Origin: Locusta migratoria
Lineage: Eukaryota; Arthropoda; Insecta; Orthoptera; Acrididae
Reading direction: 5' to 3'
NCBI GenBank assembly: GCA_026315105.1
Contig: CM048745.1
Span: 540,592,758 to 540,656,757 of the forward strand
DNA length: 64,000 nt
The position numbers and the translations under genes were made by a program. The notes under the pieces are model-generated. The model was given only the letters and a program-made list of their open reading frames with translations, ran no database searches and had not been told where the DNA came from. Below are positions 1 through 9,799 of this stretch, one piece after another. Positions within the stretch are counted from its first letter, which is position 1. Every line of letters begins with the position of its first letter.

Positions 1-230
1 AGTTGAAAATTTGGATTGGAAGGGAAGCAAGGGAACTGCTGGCCCGAAGCGGAAAATCGTGGTTTGAATTCCAGTCCATCACAAATTATCAGCTTTATTT
101 CAAAGCCCTGAAATGGTTGGAATGTTTCAATATTTCGAATCCATAAAACTATGGCTAATAATGGCAACAAATGGTGTCTGTTATTTCAGATATGTCCAAA
201 ATAACAAACACAATATCAATAATAACTTAG
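1..230 (+). repeat. tRNA-derived SINE fragment (left edge)
   Basis: A box-B-like GGTTTGAATTCCAGTCC at about 62-78 is followed by a tail containing TTTCAATATTTCGAATCC (about 126-143). The same tail motif recurs after the tRNA-like head at 7266-7445, so this is probably another copy of that SINE family cut by the window edge. A further motif (GGTGTCTGTT...TTTCAGA near 172) recurs at about 1598. Confidence 0.5.
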
Positions 231-739
231 AATAACTTAGACTAGGGACAACACAGACACTCATGCCCAAGGGAGCACTCTAATATCTGGCATGAATCGC
301 TGCCTGGTCCTTAGTAGGATGCATTAGACCACATGGCCATTCTGTACAGTGGCCATGTAAATTAGTGTGTTCTACAGAAATGATTATTGATTTTACTATG
401 TTGGCATGCAGGTTCAAGGTTGACATCAATATCGTGGCACAACACCAACTACCAGTAATATGTGTCTTCAGTTTTCGTAGTCACTATAAATCAAAGGTAA
501 TCGATCAGATGAACTTGAGCAGATGTGCAGGATGACTCATGGACATATGTGCAAACTTTGTCAAATGAACAAGTTTTAAAGAAGGTGTATTAGTGGCAAG
601 AGAGAATGCTTGTGAATAACAGAGAGCTTTAGCAGTGTAATAGTTGAGTGTGTAATGTTCAGGGAAGACTGTAGAACACAATGAGATGGGTTAGATCATA
701 GGAAACTGACGACTGTCACGAAATCTGAATGGCATTGCA

Positions 740-2100
740 GGACAGATCTGCATCCTCCTCTGCTCAGGCACAACAGTGGAGCAAATCGTACACTATCACT
801 GGTGACAGTTATTTCCTGTTTACTATGGCATTGGTTACCCTCACATCTCTGCTTACCTTGACCAATGTACAGAAAAAGTAGGTGATTATGGTGTATGGAA
901 TGACAGCACTGGAGAAGAGAATGTTATACGATATGTAGTGTTTTCAGATGAATCATGGTTATTTTGTTTGAAAATTATATTGGCATTGTGGTTTGCTTCA
1001 GATGGGAGGGGGAATGGCATCACAGTCACTGCATTCACACAAGACACAAAGTGCAACTCAAGGCCTGACGGTGTGGTGTGCTATTTGATACAATCACTTA
1101 CCACAATTGGTGCGTGACTGAACAGTTTGACTGACATGAATGATGTCATGTAAACTGTAGTCATACCCCTTGTGCATGACACTATAGACATATTTTTTCA
1201 TTGAGACAATGCATGACCACATGTTACTGCATTAATATGTGTCTTCTTAGTTTCAAATGATGTCAGCCTTTTTGCCTTAGCCCGACAGATCACTACGCTT
1301 GTCGACAATTGAAAATGCATGGGATATGGTGAAACAAAATTGCAGTCTGTACCTGAAAGCTAAGTACTTATTATATCTGAACGAACAGACACCTCATGTG
1401 GTTGCATTAGCATATTATTTATTAAGGAGGAAAGGAAGAAGGATTAGGAAGGAAAGGATTGTCATTAGCCGCATTAGAGCATTGAAATTATACATAAGGT
1501 GACAAGTGAAAATGTGAGCCAAACTGGGAATTGAACCCAGGTGTCTCACTTTAGACCTTAACCCCTTGGCTATCCACGTTCACCTCTGTCTCAGATGTGG
1601 TGTCTGTTCTTTCAGACATGTCCAAATGAACAGACACTACACCAATATAATAAGAATTTCCATTGAAGATGGCATTTGGTTCATTTACTTAACTGCAGAT
1701 GTGGTCATATGTTCGAGCTCACACAGGAATCGGTAATAGAGACTGTAAGATGGCATGGACAACAGGAGTGCTACAGCTGTAGCTTACAATTTATGGAAGT
1801 TTGAGACAGATGGGAGGCGAGAGCGAATAATGAAGTAGTTAAGGCAACCGCAGACCTGGCGTGGGAGATCCGGCTCACATTTTCATTTGTCGGCATTGTA
1901 TAATTTCAATGTCCTAATCAGCTAATGTCAATCCTTCCCTTCCTAATCCTTCTCCCATCTCCTCCTTAATAAATAATTTATGAATGCTAAGTGCCACAAT
2001 TGAACTTTGGACCCAGGTGAATGCAGAATGGATGGCTATATCACAAAATGACATTCATGTCTTAATGCATGGATGTCATAATGCATGGTACAAGTAATCA
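740..2100 (+). pseudogene. Tc1-like transposase relic
   Basis: Conceptual translation with many stops and frame changes shows landmarks of a Tc1/mariner DDE transposase in order: FSDES-like (about 938-955), a DNA.PHV block (about 1205-1235) matching the family DNARPH motif, a degraded proline-rich LSPIE segment ending in TIENAWDMVKQN (about 1302-1340), and after an interruption a segment resembling the family C-terminus (about 2010-2090, EWMAISQNDIHVL). The interruption is the inverted SINE pair at 1402-1996. The relic is non-functional. The N-terminal limit is uncertain, since 240-740 is too degraded to read. Confidence 0.6.
1402..1996. repeat. Head-to-head inverted tRNA-SINE pair
   Basis: Two copies of one tRNA-derived SINE lie in inverted orientation: minus copy about 1402-1600 and plus copy about 1800-1996, tRNA-like heads inward and AT-rich tails outward. 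Arms match over roughly 130 bp (for example TTATTTATTAAGGAGG at about 1416 and its reverse complement at about 1965). The centre (1600-1800) holds GTGTCTGTT...AACAGACAC. The unit splits the Tc1 relic, so it is younger than that relic. Confidence 0.65.
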
Positions 2101-2907
2101 GGGACCATGGCAAACAATGTGTGTACTAGGCAACAGGACACATTCTGAACCAAGGTGACTTAAATGCCATTCTTTTCTTCAGAACGTACTAATGAACATG
2201 TTAAGAACTTAAGCTAGGCCTACGTAATGAAGATTATGTACCCAACAGCACCATAGACCATAAGGTCCTGATATGTCTTGCACAAATGCGGTCACAGAGA
2301 TGCCACATCCTGTGTGTGGCTAATCAAAAAGCATCCATCATTTTCAAACAAACAGAACCTGCAATGGTTCGAAAACACTGATGCCATTCCTGTCCCCAAT
2401 GACGTTGTTATATACGCCATCGCCGTCTAGCTTTTTTCTGCACATTAGTTGAAAGTCGGTTGGGAAGGGAAAATGCACACATAATACATGCTGTAATAAA
2501 CAAGGGTAGACTGTAACACTTGCTAGTATATTATGCGTTCCAATGTTGTGCCAGAGTCAAGGAGACTTGTCCAGTAATGCCATTCAGATGAGATGTCAAT
2601 ATTCTTTGTGAGCAGTCTGTGTGGCGCCATCTGACCAATGTCGTCATGTTGTATAGCCTTCCGTGAAAGGAAAGCATTCTACACCCATTGCACTATTGAA
2701 CTTCTTTGTTGGTCACGAGCTACAATTTTCTGTAAGGATACATCACATTCTCTTATGCTAACAATTTAGCCTTCTTTCAGACTCACTAATTTTGTGGTAC
2801 AGTTTGTGCATGCAAATGGGATTCGTCCTGTACACCTGTTCAAGTTACACTGATACACCACCACCTTATTATATGTTAGTACAACTCAGTGTTCACGAGG
2901 TAAGGCA

Positions 2908-3310
2908 TCATACACAATCTACAAAAAATCGGCGATCATGCATGATGGTGTTAATACGATGGCTGGAACTAAATATTGGCAACTGATACAAAAGTGTTAC
3001 ATGTTTGCACCTGTTAATGTCCTTCAAAGTAGTCACCAGCATTGTGTAGAACCTGTTGCCAGTGATGTGGAAGGCAATGGAGTGACCTACTGCCTGTTGA
3101 ATCTCTGGAACAGTTCTGAAGTGAATGCCACAAAGTGGTTCCTTCAACTTCAGAATCAAAACAAAGTCCCAGGGGGGGGGGGGGGGAGGTGGGTAAGGTG
3201 GATGGTACAGTACTTCCCAGTCCCATCGGCCGTAAAAAGCAGATCCCATGCATTGTAGTGCAAAATGGTGGTTGGGTTGCACAGAAAAGTGTTGCTGCTT
3301 CTTTTGCAAA
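2908..3310 (-). pseudogene. mariner-type transposase C-terminal relic
   Basis: Reading the minus strand, two frames together give mariner C-terminal features: an LKLKEPLCGIHFRT segment (family pattern KLKE.L.G..F), an IQQAV segment, and in another frame NAGDYFEGH, the usual end of this transposase type. A 14-G run at 3173-3186 sits in the middle and helps break the frame. Plus-strand open frames here are shadows of this relic. Confidence 0.55.
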
Positions 3311-3399
3311 CCTGGTCGTAGGTGATGCTCCAGAAACGAACAGTAATACTATCTATTGGTTTTAGGATAACACTACCATTACGTTAGACTGCTCGCTCA

Positions 3400-3890
3400 C
3401 AAGTGACTATGTTTCCCTCGATTGTGCACATGCCAGTGACATAAGACGGGCTAGTCGATTTGCTCGCAGGTAAAGTATGACAACAACGTTTGCTATCAAT
3501 GACAATAGTAGATTCCATTGCATGTGTGGCCACTATTTAAGTTCCAACCTTCGTATATTACATCTTGACTACTATACCCACAACACATTAGGCAGACAAT
3601 TTCCTGATTTTTCACTAAAAGTAACCGAAAAATGATATTATTGGGGGACACATTATTCAGCAGATACGTCATGATAATGATTGAGATGCACGAAAACGAA
3701 AGAAACTAAGGTTATTTTCGCTACAAATATAGGGTGAAATGAACATACAGTGGGGTAGAAGGCTATAACAAAAAGGGGAAGCGGGAGGTCGAGTAATGTA
3801 AGAATGGGATAAATACTACGGCTGAGCAGGCCGATGTACCGAAACTACCAGCAGTCATCAAATAAATAACTTTTGCTACTGCCATAATGT
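3400..3890. other. No recognised feature
   Basis: AT-rich DNA without a readable coding region. I see no terminal repeats or match to other repeats of the window. Confidence 0.4.
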
Positions 3891-3891
3891 T

Positions 3892-4084
3892 GCCAACGGT
3901 CGTGCCGCTGTGGCTACCACGGTTCCCGTTAGATCACTGAAATTAAGCACTGTAGGTCTTGGCAAGCACTTGGACGGGTTACCGTCCGAGTCTGCCGAGT
4001 GCTGTTGGCAGGCAGGATGCACTCAGCCCTTGTGACGCCGCAACCTGAAGTGCTCAAGTATAAAAGTAACTGATTGTGATTATG
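3892..4084 (+). repeat. 5S-rRNA-derived SINE (SINE3-like)
   Basis: The first 119 bp (3892-4010) are recognisably 5S rRNA: it opens GCCAACGG, holds the internal promoter core GATCACTGAAATTAAGCA (about 3932-3949) and closes with TGCTGTTGGCA. It is not a plain 5S gene: it is followed without a T-run terminator by a non-5S tail ending GTATAAAAGTAACTGATTGT (4058-4077). That tail recurs in inverse orientation near 60.5 kb, which is what marks it as a dispersed SINE. Substitutions in the 5S body argue against function as rRNA. Confidence 0.75.
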
Positions 4085-4980
4085 TGCTACACGGAACGAT
4101 ACATGTGCTAGTACAATTATATTTTTGTGGCATGTCCCACTTTATGTGCGTGTGCGTCTGCTGCAGAGCTAAACTTTTATTTTATCCTTAGTTTTCCGTT
4201 ATGTTGACACGTTTTACAAGTGCATAGTGCTTCGAAGATCTGCCTGCCGATCTTCAGTGGTGAGAATGATTTTGATTTCCGAGAAGAACATTACCTATTT
4301 TGCATGCCTATAATTGGATTCTCTATCAGCATTTGGACTTTTAGTTGATCTTGAAGATTAAAGTGCATCACTAAAGAGCACAAAGCACTGTACAGCGGAG
4401 CTATTTATTTGATTTTTACATCGGAGTTTCTACTTTCACCAGCTACATTATAGCTTGGAAGCTCGCCGAAGAAGGCGAAAAAAGAATAGCGCAAGGACGG
4501 GGTGTAGGGGAGAAGGGAAAAAAAAAGGAAATACTTGATTGACAAGTAGCGGCTCCGGTCACGAAAACTGACTTAATGACTGGGAGTGCGGGGCGCTGAC
4601 CACGTCCCCTTCCATACCACGCCCGTTGACGCCTTTGGGCGGAGGATGACACAGCGGCCCGTCAGTACGCAGTGGGCCTTTCGAGGCCTGTCGGACGATC
4701 GGAGACGGAGAGTGCCATAATGTTAGAATTTTAATTTGTTCAGTTTACTAGCTGTAAACCCGGGTTGACTGGGTATTCTTTTTATGGCATTCTCTCTCTC
4801 TCTGTTCATTCTGCCTCTCCAGTTCTCCTCACGTATGTCTACTTTCATGGTAATCACTGAAACACTGCCCAAGTTTTTTGCACGTGACCTGCACAAAAAT
4901 CATACGCTACTTTGCTTTATATAATTATAAGAAATAAAAAAATAAAAAAAAAAATAAACAGGTACTCCAGTTTCCAAAAA
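4085..4980. other. No recognised gene
   Basis: A purine-rich stretch (4490-4530) and a short (CT)n tract near 4793 are visible. Minus-strand frames over 4443-4652 are low-complexity and match nothing I know. No next PHLDB exon could be found here. Confidence 0.4.
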
Positions 4981-4981
4981 A

Positions 4982-5169
4982 ATGTTTCAAATGTTTGTTA
5001 AGCTTAAGGGACTTAACTGTGGGGTCATCAGTCCCTATCTTACAAACTACTTATGAACTACCTTATACTAAAGACGACACAAACATCCATGCCCGAAGGG
5101 GGGGGGGGGGTTCGAACGCCCGACCGCAGCGGCCGTGCAGACTGTGACTGGCGCGCCACTGCGGCCGGC
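4982..5169 (-). repeat. tRNA-derived SINE (shared-tail superfamily)
   Basis: Antisense copy: the ACAAACATTTGAAACATT tail end lies at left, then GGACTGATGACCCC, a box-B-like TTCGAACGCC disturbed by a 12-G run (5098-5109), and a head ending GGCCGGCAG. Sits in the PHLDB 3' flank or intron. Confidence 0.85.
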
Positions 5170-5587
5170 AGTTCAGTTTTCGTGTTCACGTATTACTATT
5201 ATGAGGCATCAAGCAGTATGCCCTTTTTTCTTCCTATTGCTGCGGCTCCCGAGCAGCTGAGTATGGCGGGATGCCTTTGGAGGGGATAATAAACGTCGAA
5301 TTATAGATGTATTTTTTATTTTCTGCGGTTTTGAGCTACTCCTTTGTGTTTCCCCTACTCTTCTTTTGTAAACTAATGCCATATTACAGCGAGCAAAACA
5401 AAAAGAAAACAATATTCCAATCGGTCAAGCCATTTCCGATTTTTAGCGAGACTAACGCACAGATAATCATTTTTATGTCTTTGGATAAGTATTATTTGAA
5501 GTGTTTCAGTAGGCAATTAGACACAAAGTATATGTATCTACAGCATAACCCAGAACATATAGTGTGTAAATGCAGAAGAATACTTAC
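5170..5587. other. PHLDB intron downstream of exon B (minus strand)
   Basis: Begins on the minus strand with a consensus donor (AAG|GTAAGTA). AT-rich, with no following exon recognised down to position 1, so the next exon is probably outside the window. Confidence 0.5.
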
Positions 5588-5761
5588 CTTGTGTTAGCCT
5601 GGTGGGCGCAGAAGCCTGCAAGCCGTCGACCGCCGTCATGGCTGCCAGGGGGAAGAGCGTGACAACGCCCGCGTTGTTCTCGATGTGGCAGTGCACTGGC
5701 TCCACACCCGTGCCCTGCACCACGATGTCCATCGAGGGGTCCGACCCGAGGCTCACGCGAC
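5588..5761 (-). CDS. PHLDB: PHLDB/LL5-like protein, exon B (FHA domain core)
   Basis: A 174-bp internal exon of 58 codons, phase 1 at both ends. The minus strand shows an acceptor (GACTGTGCAG, AG at 5763-5762) and a textbook donor (AAG|GTAAGT, GT at 5587-5586). Joined to exon A it reads PLPPG then RVSLGSDPSMDIVVQGTG, VEPVHCHIENNAGVVTL, and ends PTRLTQG. This is the forkhead-associated fold of PHLDB1/PHLDB2: a GS loop, an EP.HC.IEN strand with the conserved His, an NxG turn, and the PTRLTQG segment typical of the family. Known PHLDB proteins are cortical scaffolds that bind phosphoinositides by a C-terminal PH domain and organise microtubule plus-end and adhesion complexes. The PH and coiled-coil exons are not in this window. 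No stop or frameshift is present, and the GC-rich synonymous sites contrast with the AT-rich surroundings, as expected for a real exon. The family call rests on remembered motif similarity. Confidence 0.85.
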
Positions 5762-6058
5762 CTGCACAGTCATCATCATCTTTAACCTAGTGGTAGGCTT
5801 AACAAAGCGAAATGATCGTCAACTTTCATTTAAAAGACCAGCAGTCAACTACATTACGAACATAAAATTTAAGTCACGTGGTGAAAATTCATGCGCTACT
5901 CTTAGTTTTGAATATGAATTCTTTCTTTTGGACTATGTGCTTTATCCTACTGTACAAAGTTTTGTGACACTTTTCTCTACCGTCTACATTTATTTGACCA
6001 CATTTTTTCCCACGGTTTTGTAAGTCTGAAGTTTCCTTTGCAGTTTCTTAGTGAAACA

Positions 6059-6131
6059 CAGCTAGCTCTTTACTCACATGATGTGATGAGTGCTATTGGC
6101 TAGGTATCTCAAATCGATTCCACATTTCTAG
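6059..6131 (+). repeat. LINE scrap (reverse transcriptase region)
   Basis: Matches the segment at about 54774-54846 (for example GTGCTAT...GGTATCTCAAAT.GATTCC), which precedes the FLDFQK-type RT motif of the LINE at 54733-55256. Only about 70 bp remain. Confidence 0.55.
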
Positions 6132-6429
6132 TGATTAAGTGGAGCTCAGTATCGATATCGGACGAAAGAAAAGAATAACTGAACCAAGCTTGGCTTTGAC
6201 GTTATAAAATCCTCATAGGATTTAGGAGAGAAGAACTACACATAATATATCTAAAGATGGCGACCAAACGCTTCCACCAAATGAAATAGAAAATAGAACG
6301 TCCATGATTATTGAACATTTTTTTACTCAGTGCCGATCCCTTTTTTTGAGGAAAAACCTGATTAAACGCTACACTATTTGACAAGGTACGGAGGAAAACA
6401 AAAAAAACCTTCTTGGCATGTTGTAAGCG

Positions 6430-7046
6430 GAAGGGACAAAATTGCCGGGGTAACCGGTCCGTAGACTTACAAATTACTTTAACCCTTTAATGCATAGTGT
6501 AGCTGATCAGCTACATACCTTATATTTTCCATTATCTCTCAAACTGATCAACATTTTACCACAAATTAATTTGTAGCTGCTTCTGTACATAGTGTTACGG
6601 ATGCAGGTAGCTCGTCCTAGAAATTATAAATTGCCGAGTGCTGCTGAATCAGTTCGCCCCTAACATGTGTGTTTGTTTACTTTAGTGTACCTCCTTTGTC
6701 ATGTAAAAGTAGTCAATCACATACTACTGTTGCATTATGAGTTACTGTCTGGAAAGATTATAGGCGTAATAGTGACGTTTACTGCATCATGGAAGCTCTA
6801 TATAGCTGACCAGCTATGAACTTTTTGTTGCTATTAGCGCATAATAATTTTAAGGATTTTTTCAATATTTTTCTCCTTATGTACGCACTATACATTAATC
6901 GTGGTAGCTTTTATGGCTTCAAATAAAAAGTTATGCACTAAAGGGTTAAGTTATGCTATACATGCACGGACGAAGGAGGAATCAAACCACCGACAGAGAT
7001 CGGCCGCGCAAACCGCGCCTTAGACCAAGCGGCCTTTCCCAGCGCT
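6430..7046 (-). repeat. SINE split by a MITE
   Basis: An antisense SINE in two pieces: tail part 6430-6482 (GGTCCGTAGACTTACAAATT) and head part 6946-7046 (GACGAAGGAGGAATCAAACC ... AGCGGCC). Dropping the insert and one TTAA restores continuity with the SINE pattern seen at 15309-15503, so this is the pre-existing target. Confidence 0.7.
6483..6945. mobile_element. piggyBac-type MITE (463 bp)
   Basis: Flanked on both sides by TTAA (6479-6482 and 6946-6949). Terminal inverted repeats CCCTTTAATGCATA (left) and CCCTTTAGTGCATA (right, read inward) match at 13 of 14 positions. TTAA duplication plus CCC-starting ends is the signature of piggyBac-superfamily elements. No coding capacity. Inside are two near-palindromes, TAGCTGATCAGCTA (about 6499) and TAGCTGACCAGCTA (about 6804), as subterminal motifs. 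Confidence 0.85.
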
Positions 7047-7053
7047 GTAGGTT

Positions 7054-7251
7054 GAATGTTTCAAATGTTTGTATAGTTTATGGGACTTAACTACGGGATC
7101 ATCAGTCCCTAAACTTACAAACTACTTATGAACTAACTAAGACTAAGGACGGCACAAATATCCATGCCCGAGGGGGACTCGAACCCCCGACCGTAGTGGC
7201 CGTGCAGACCGTGACTGGAGCGCCTCAGTCCCCTCGGCCACCGCGGCCGTC
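7054..7251 (-). repeat. tRNA-derived SINE, GGCCGCGGTGGCC head
   Basis: Near full length: tail TTTCAAATGTTTGTATAG at left, GGACTGATGATCCC, box B GGGGGTTCGAGTCC read on the minus strand, and head ending CCGCGGCCG. Imperfect flanking repeat (CTGTAGGTTGA / CTATAAGTTGA). Confidence 0.9.
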
Positions 7252-7265
7252 CTATAAGTTGAGAT

Positions 7266-7445
7266 TTGGGTTGGTATGGAAGAGTGCGTGGATAGTCTAA
7301 TTGGTTAAGGCCATCGCTGACGTGAAGTGGGATATGAGTTCGAATCTAGGTCCCGCACAAATGTTCAGCTCTCTCGTTGGATTTACTTTAGTGCTCGGAA
7401 ACGGTCGAAATGTTTAAGTATTTCGAATCCGTAAAAGGATGGTAT
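7266..7445 (+). repeat. tRNA-derived SINE (TGGTTAAGG-type head)
   Basis: Box A-like TAGTCTAATTGGTTAAGG (7295-7312) and box B-like GAGTTCGAATC (7337-7347) are followed by a tail ending in AAGTATTTCGAATCC, shared with the copy at the left window edge. The head resembles those in the 1402-1996 pair. Confidence 0.65.
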
Positions 7446-7699
7446 GTTGGTATGGCCCTCCAGCGCGAACGATTACTTAAATGTTAAGTTTAAAACTTCG
7501 GCCTTCATGTTGCTATCATCTATCACCACCCCGGAATGATAAAACGAACGATTGGATAGAGGTCTTTGAACCACTCACCGATTTTACGTAAGGCCAGAAT
7601 TTTTTCGTTTCTCGGTAAAAAGGTATGTATACTTTGCGCCTCGATCTTCGCGGACAAAGGTATAATCCCGGCGTATATTTCAAGTTCCATAACTGACAA

Positions 7700-8640
7700 G
7701 GAGATCGCATGGGTATCGGATTTTAGAATTTCTTTATATTTATGCTACGTGAAGTTTAGAACTTAAATAACAATCAGTCAAAGTCATTCGACGCAACTCC
7801 CGAAAATTCTCGAGAAAGTCGACTTTTATGTTTTGCAAAGTACACGGAAATATCAATAATTAAAACAAAAGCAGCAGCTGTCGGTATAACTCAGGTGGAA
7901 GGGTTCTGGCCTGACAAGCATAGGGTCATTGGTTTGAATAAAGCTGCAACTTTTTTTTTTGTTTTTTTTTTTCGAATTTAGTTACATCTAACATCTTGGG
8001 AACTCTAATACCACGTGTTGAGTCAGCTTTTGTTTGTGTATATGTAGACGAGCTGAAAATCTGGTCGTCACGTTAAACGATGGTTGAGTAGGTTAGCTGC
8101 TTGGAAGCCACTACTAGCTATGGAGATGACTCCAAAAACAGTGTCGTAGCTCTTCACAAACTGAGCAATCAGAGACTACCGTTGTCAACTAATAGTTAAT
8201 CCAGTACTGTAAAAAATGTAACTTATGTTCTTTTTTATTGAAACCATCATTGTTAACAACCTTTAAAAACTTCTATAAAATATAGAAAATTACGAATAAA
8301 CAAAAATACTTGCACTCTTCGTAAAAATTACGATTAGATATGAAAAATGAGTAAGTATTCGAACACAACGAAGAAATATAAAAATAACGTCGTTAGACGA
8401 TTCGAATCATCGATCCTATGGTTGTGAGACCACGAGCTACACCATCAGATGTTGCGATTCATTTAAAGTTTGGCACTTACGTTTTCTTGCAAAACTTCAA
8501 GGTCGATTTTCTCGAGAATTTTTGAGAGTTGTGTCGAATGGCTTCGGCTGACTGTTATTTAAGTTCCGAACTTCACTGTTCATGAATATAAAAAAAAATC
8601 TAAAAACCTATACCCTTGTGGTCTCCTTTTGAGACGTAAT
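7700..8640. repeat. Dispersed repeat in inverted duplicate
   Basis: Copy 1 (about 7730-8170, minus) and partial copy 2 (about 8330-8640, plus) match each other in inverse orientation: GAAGTTTAGAACTTAAATAA...TTCTCGAGAA near 7750-7820 against its reverse complement at 8507-8575. A third copy lies at 56240-56630 (plus) with a tRNA-like GGGATTTGAACCACCGACG block, suggesting an old tRNA-derived SINE family. The T-run at about 7951-7971 is in copy 1. Confidence 0.65.
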
Positions 8641-8726
8641 TTGGCCAATTAATGTAGTACATTTTAGTATTTTCTAAGCTGTCATGTTATTAACTTATGT
8701 ATTTTATATATATATTTATATATGTA

Positions 8727-9395
8727 TATAGATGGAAAGCAGTGTAAGAAAATCAGGTGATGCTGAAGGAATTAGATTGGGTATCGAAGAAATAAAGGAG
8801 GTAGATGAGTTTTGTTACTTGGGCAGTAAAATAATAAATGATGGTCGCAGTACAGAGGATATAAAATGCAGAATGGCAATAGGTAGAAAAGCGTTCTTGA
8901 AAAAGAGAAATTTATTAACATCGAATATTGATTTACGCCTAAGGAAGTCCTTTCTGAAGGCATTTGTATGGAATGTTACCTTGTATGGCAGAGAGACATG
9001 GACGATAAACAGTGCGGACAGGAAGAGGATTGAGGCTTTTGAAATATGGTGCTACAGAAGAATGCTGAAGATTAGGTGGGTGGATCGCGTAACTAATGAG
9101 GAGGTACTGAACAGAATTGGGGGAGAAAAGGAATTTCTGGCATACCTTGACTAAAAGAAGGGATAGATTGGTAGGACACATTCTTAGACATAAAGGAATT
9201 GTGAATTTAGTGTTGGAGGGAAGTGTGTGGGATAAAAACCGCAGAGGAAAACCAAGAGATGGATACAGTAAGCAGATTCAGACAGATGTAGGTTGCCGTT
9301 CTTATGTGGAGATGAAAAGGCTTGCTCAGGATAGGGTATTGTGGAGAGATGCATCAAACCAGTCTCCGGACTGAAGACCACAACAACATAGTGAC
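8727..9395 (+). pseudogene. 5'-truncated RTE-clade LINE
   Basis: Encodes the C-terminal part of an RTE-type endonuclease/reverse transcriptase: CYLGSKI, then FLKAFVWNVTLYGRETWTI, then FEIWCYRRMLKIRWVDRVTN. One extra G in the run near 9118-9123 (six rather than the usual run) shifts the frame, and the reading continues in the next frame to KRLAQDRVLWRDASNQSPD. The 3' end is the GTCTCCGGACTGAAGACCAC...CAACAACA signature also seen at 52703. A (TA)n-rich stretch precedes the truncation. Inside the PHLDB intron, on the opposite strand to the gene. Confidence 0.85.
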
Positions 9396-9470
9396 TAAGT
9401 GCAATGTTGCACTTGTTATTTTATGCCCAAATTTTTTTTAACAAGATGACCAGATTTTAACATATATGTG

Positions 9471-9519
9471 ACCAGATGATGGTGACACAGTGCACCGAAA
9501 CCGGTCGTCACTTAATAAA
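9471..9519 (+). ncRNA. Hammerhead-ribozyme-like motif
   Basis: CAGATGA, then GGTG...CACC able to pair, then CGAAACCGGTCGTCAC. This is the layout of a hammerhead catalytic core (CUGANGA - stem II - GAAA) with one mismatch in the first box (CAGATGA). Similar arrangements occur at 41367 and 44563. Activity is not shown; it is structural pattern matching only. Confidence 0.3.
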
Positions 9520-9618
9520 TTGTTAGCGTGCGATCCTGGCTTGTCATTTTGGAAACTATAAAACAAATCGATCGTCTCCAGGCCAGACTATGTGAGGTAA
9601 TGTTAAGATGAGTGTGAC

Positions 9619-9799
9619 CTGGGGGCAGCGGGTGCAGGGTGACGGCGGTGCTGAGGCGGCCGCCGCCCAGGCTGACGAGGTGCGGCAGCTCGGCGTGCAC
9701 TTTGAGCGCGCGCCCCGCCTCGCGCACCTCCAGCCCCGCGTCGCATGCCTGCTGCTGCTGCTGCTGCTGCTGGGGCTGGCCGGCCACGCCCGCCGACAT
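9619..9799 (-). CDS. PHLDB: PHLDB/LL5-like protein, exon A (N-terminus and FHA start)
   Basis: The minus strand reads TTGGTATTGCAG then ATG; I take the ATG at 9799 as start because the AG directly precedes it and upstream translation turns into unrelated sequence. The 181 bp encode about 60 residues: MSAGVAGQP, eight Gln from pure CAG repeats (9749-9772), then LEVREAGRALKVHAELPHL and VSLGGGRLSTAVTLHPLPP, ending one base into a Gly codon at CCCCCAG|GTCACA. HLVSLGGGRLSTAVTL...PLP.G is the start of the PHLDB FHA domain in animals. Phase 1 matches exon B. The exon is strongly GC-rich. The pure CAG tract is a potentially length-variable polyglutamine. Because the acceptor touches the start codon, a 5' non-coding exon is expected at higher coordinates; I could not identify it. 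The start could instead be further upstream if the exon is longer. Confidence 0.85.

Larger units (their letters stand above)
5762..9618 (-). other. PHLDB: PHLDB intron (3.86 kb) filled with transposons
   Basis: Lies between exon A donor (CAG|GTCACA, a weak donor) and exon B acceptor. Holds a LINE scrap, an interrupted SINE with a piggyBac-type MITE, two further SINEs, an inverted dispersed-repeat pair and a 5'-truncated RTE LINE. Removal joins codons in phase 1. Confidence 0.75.

Noticed and set aside
2938..3365. Plus-strand frames of 76-106 codons
   Set aside because: Antisense shadows of the mariner relic and the G14 run.
3892..4010. 5S rRNA gene
   Set aside because: The body is diverged, is followed by a dispersed non-5S tail instead of a T-run terminator, and the tail has a second copy at 60.5 kb. 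A SINE fits better.
4443..4652. Possible next PHLDB exon
   Set aside because: Minus-strand translation is low-complexity and lacks the segment expected after PTRLTQG; no acceptor with the needed phase is convincing.
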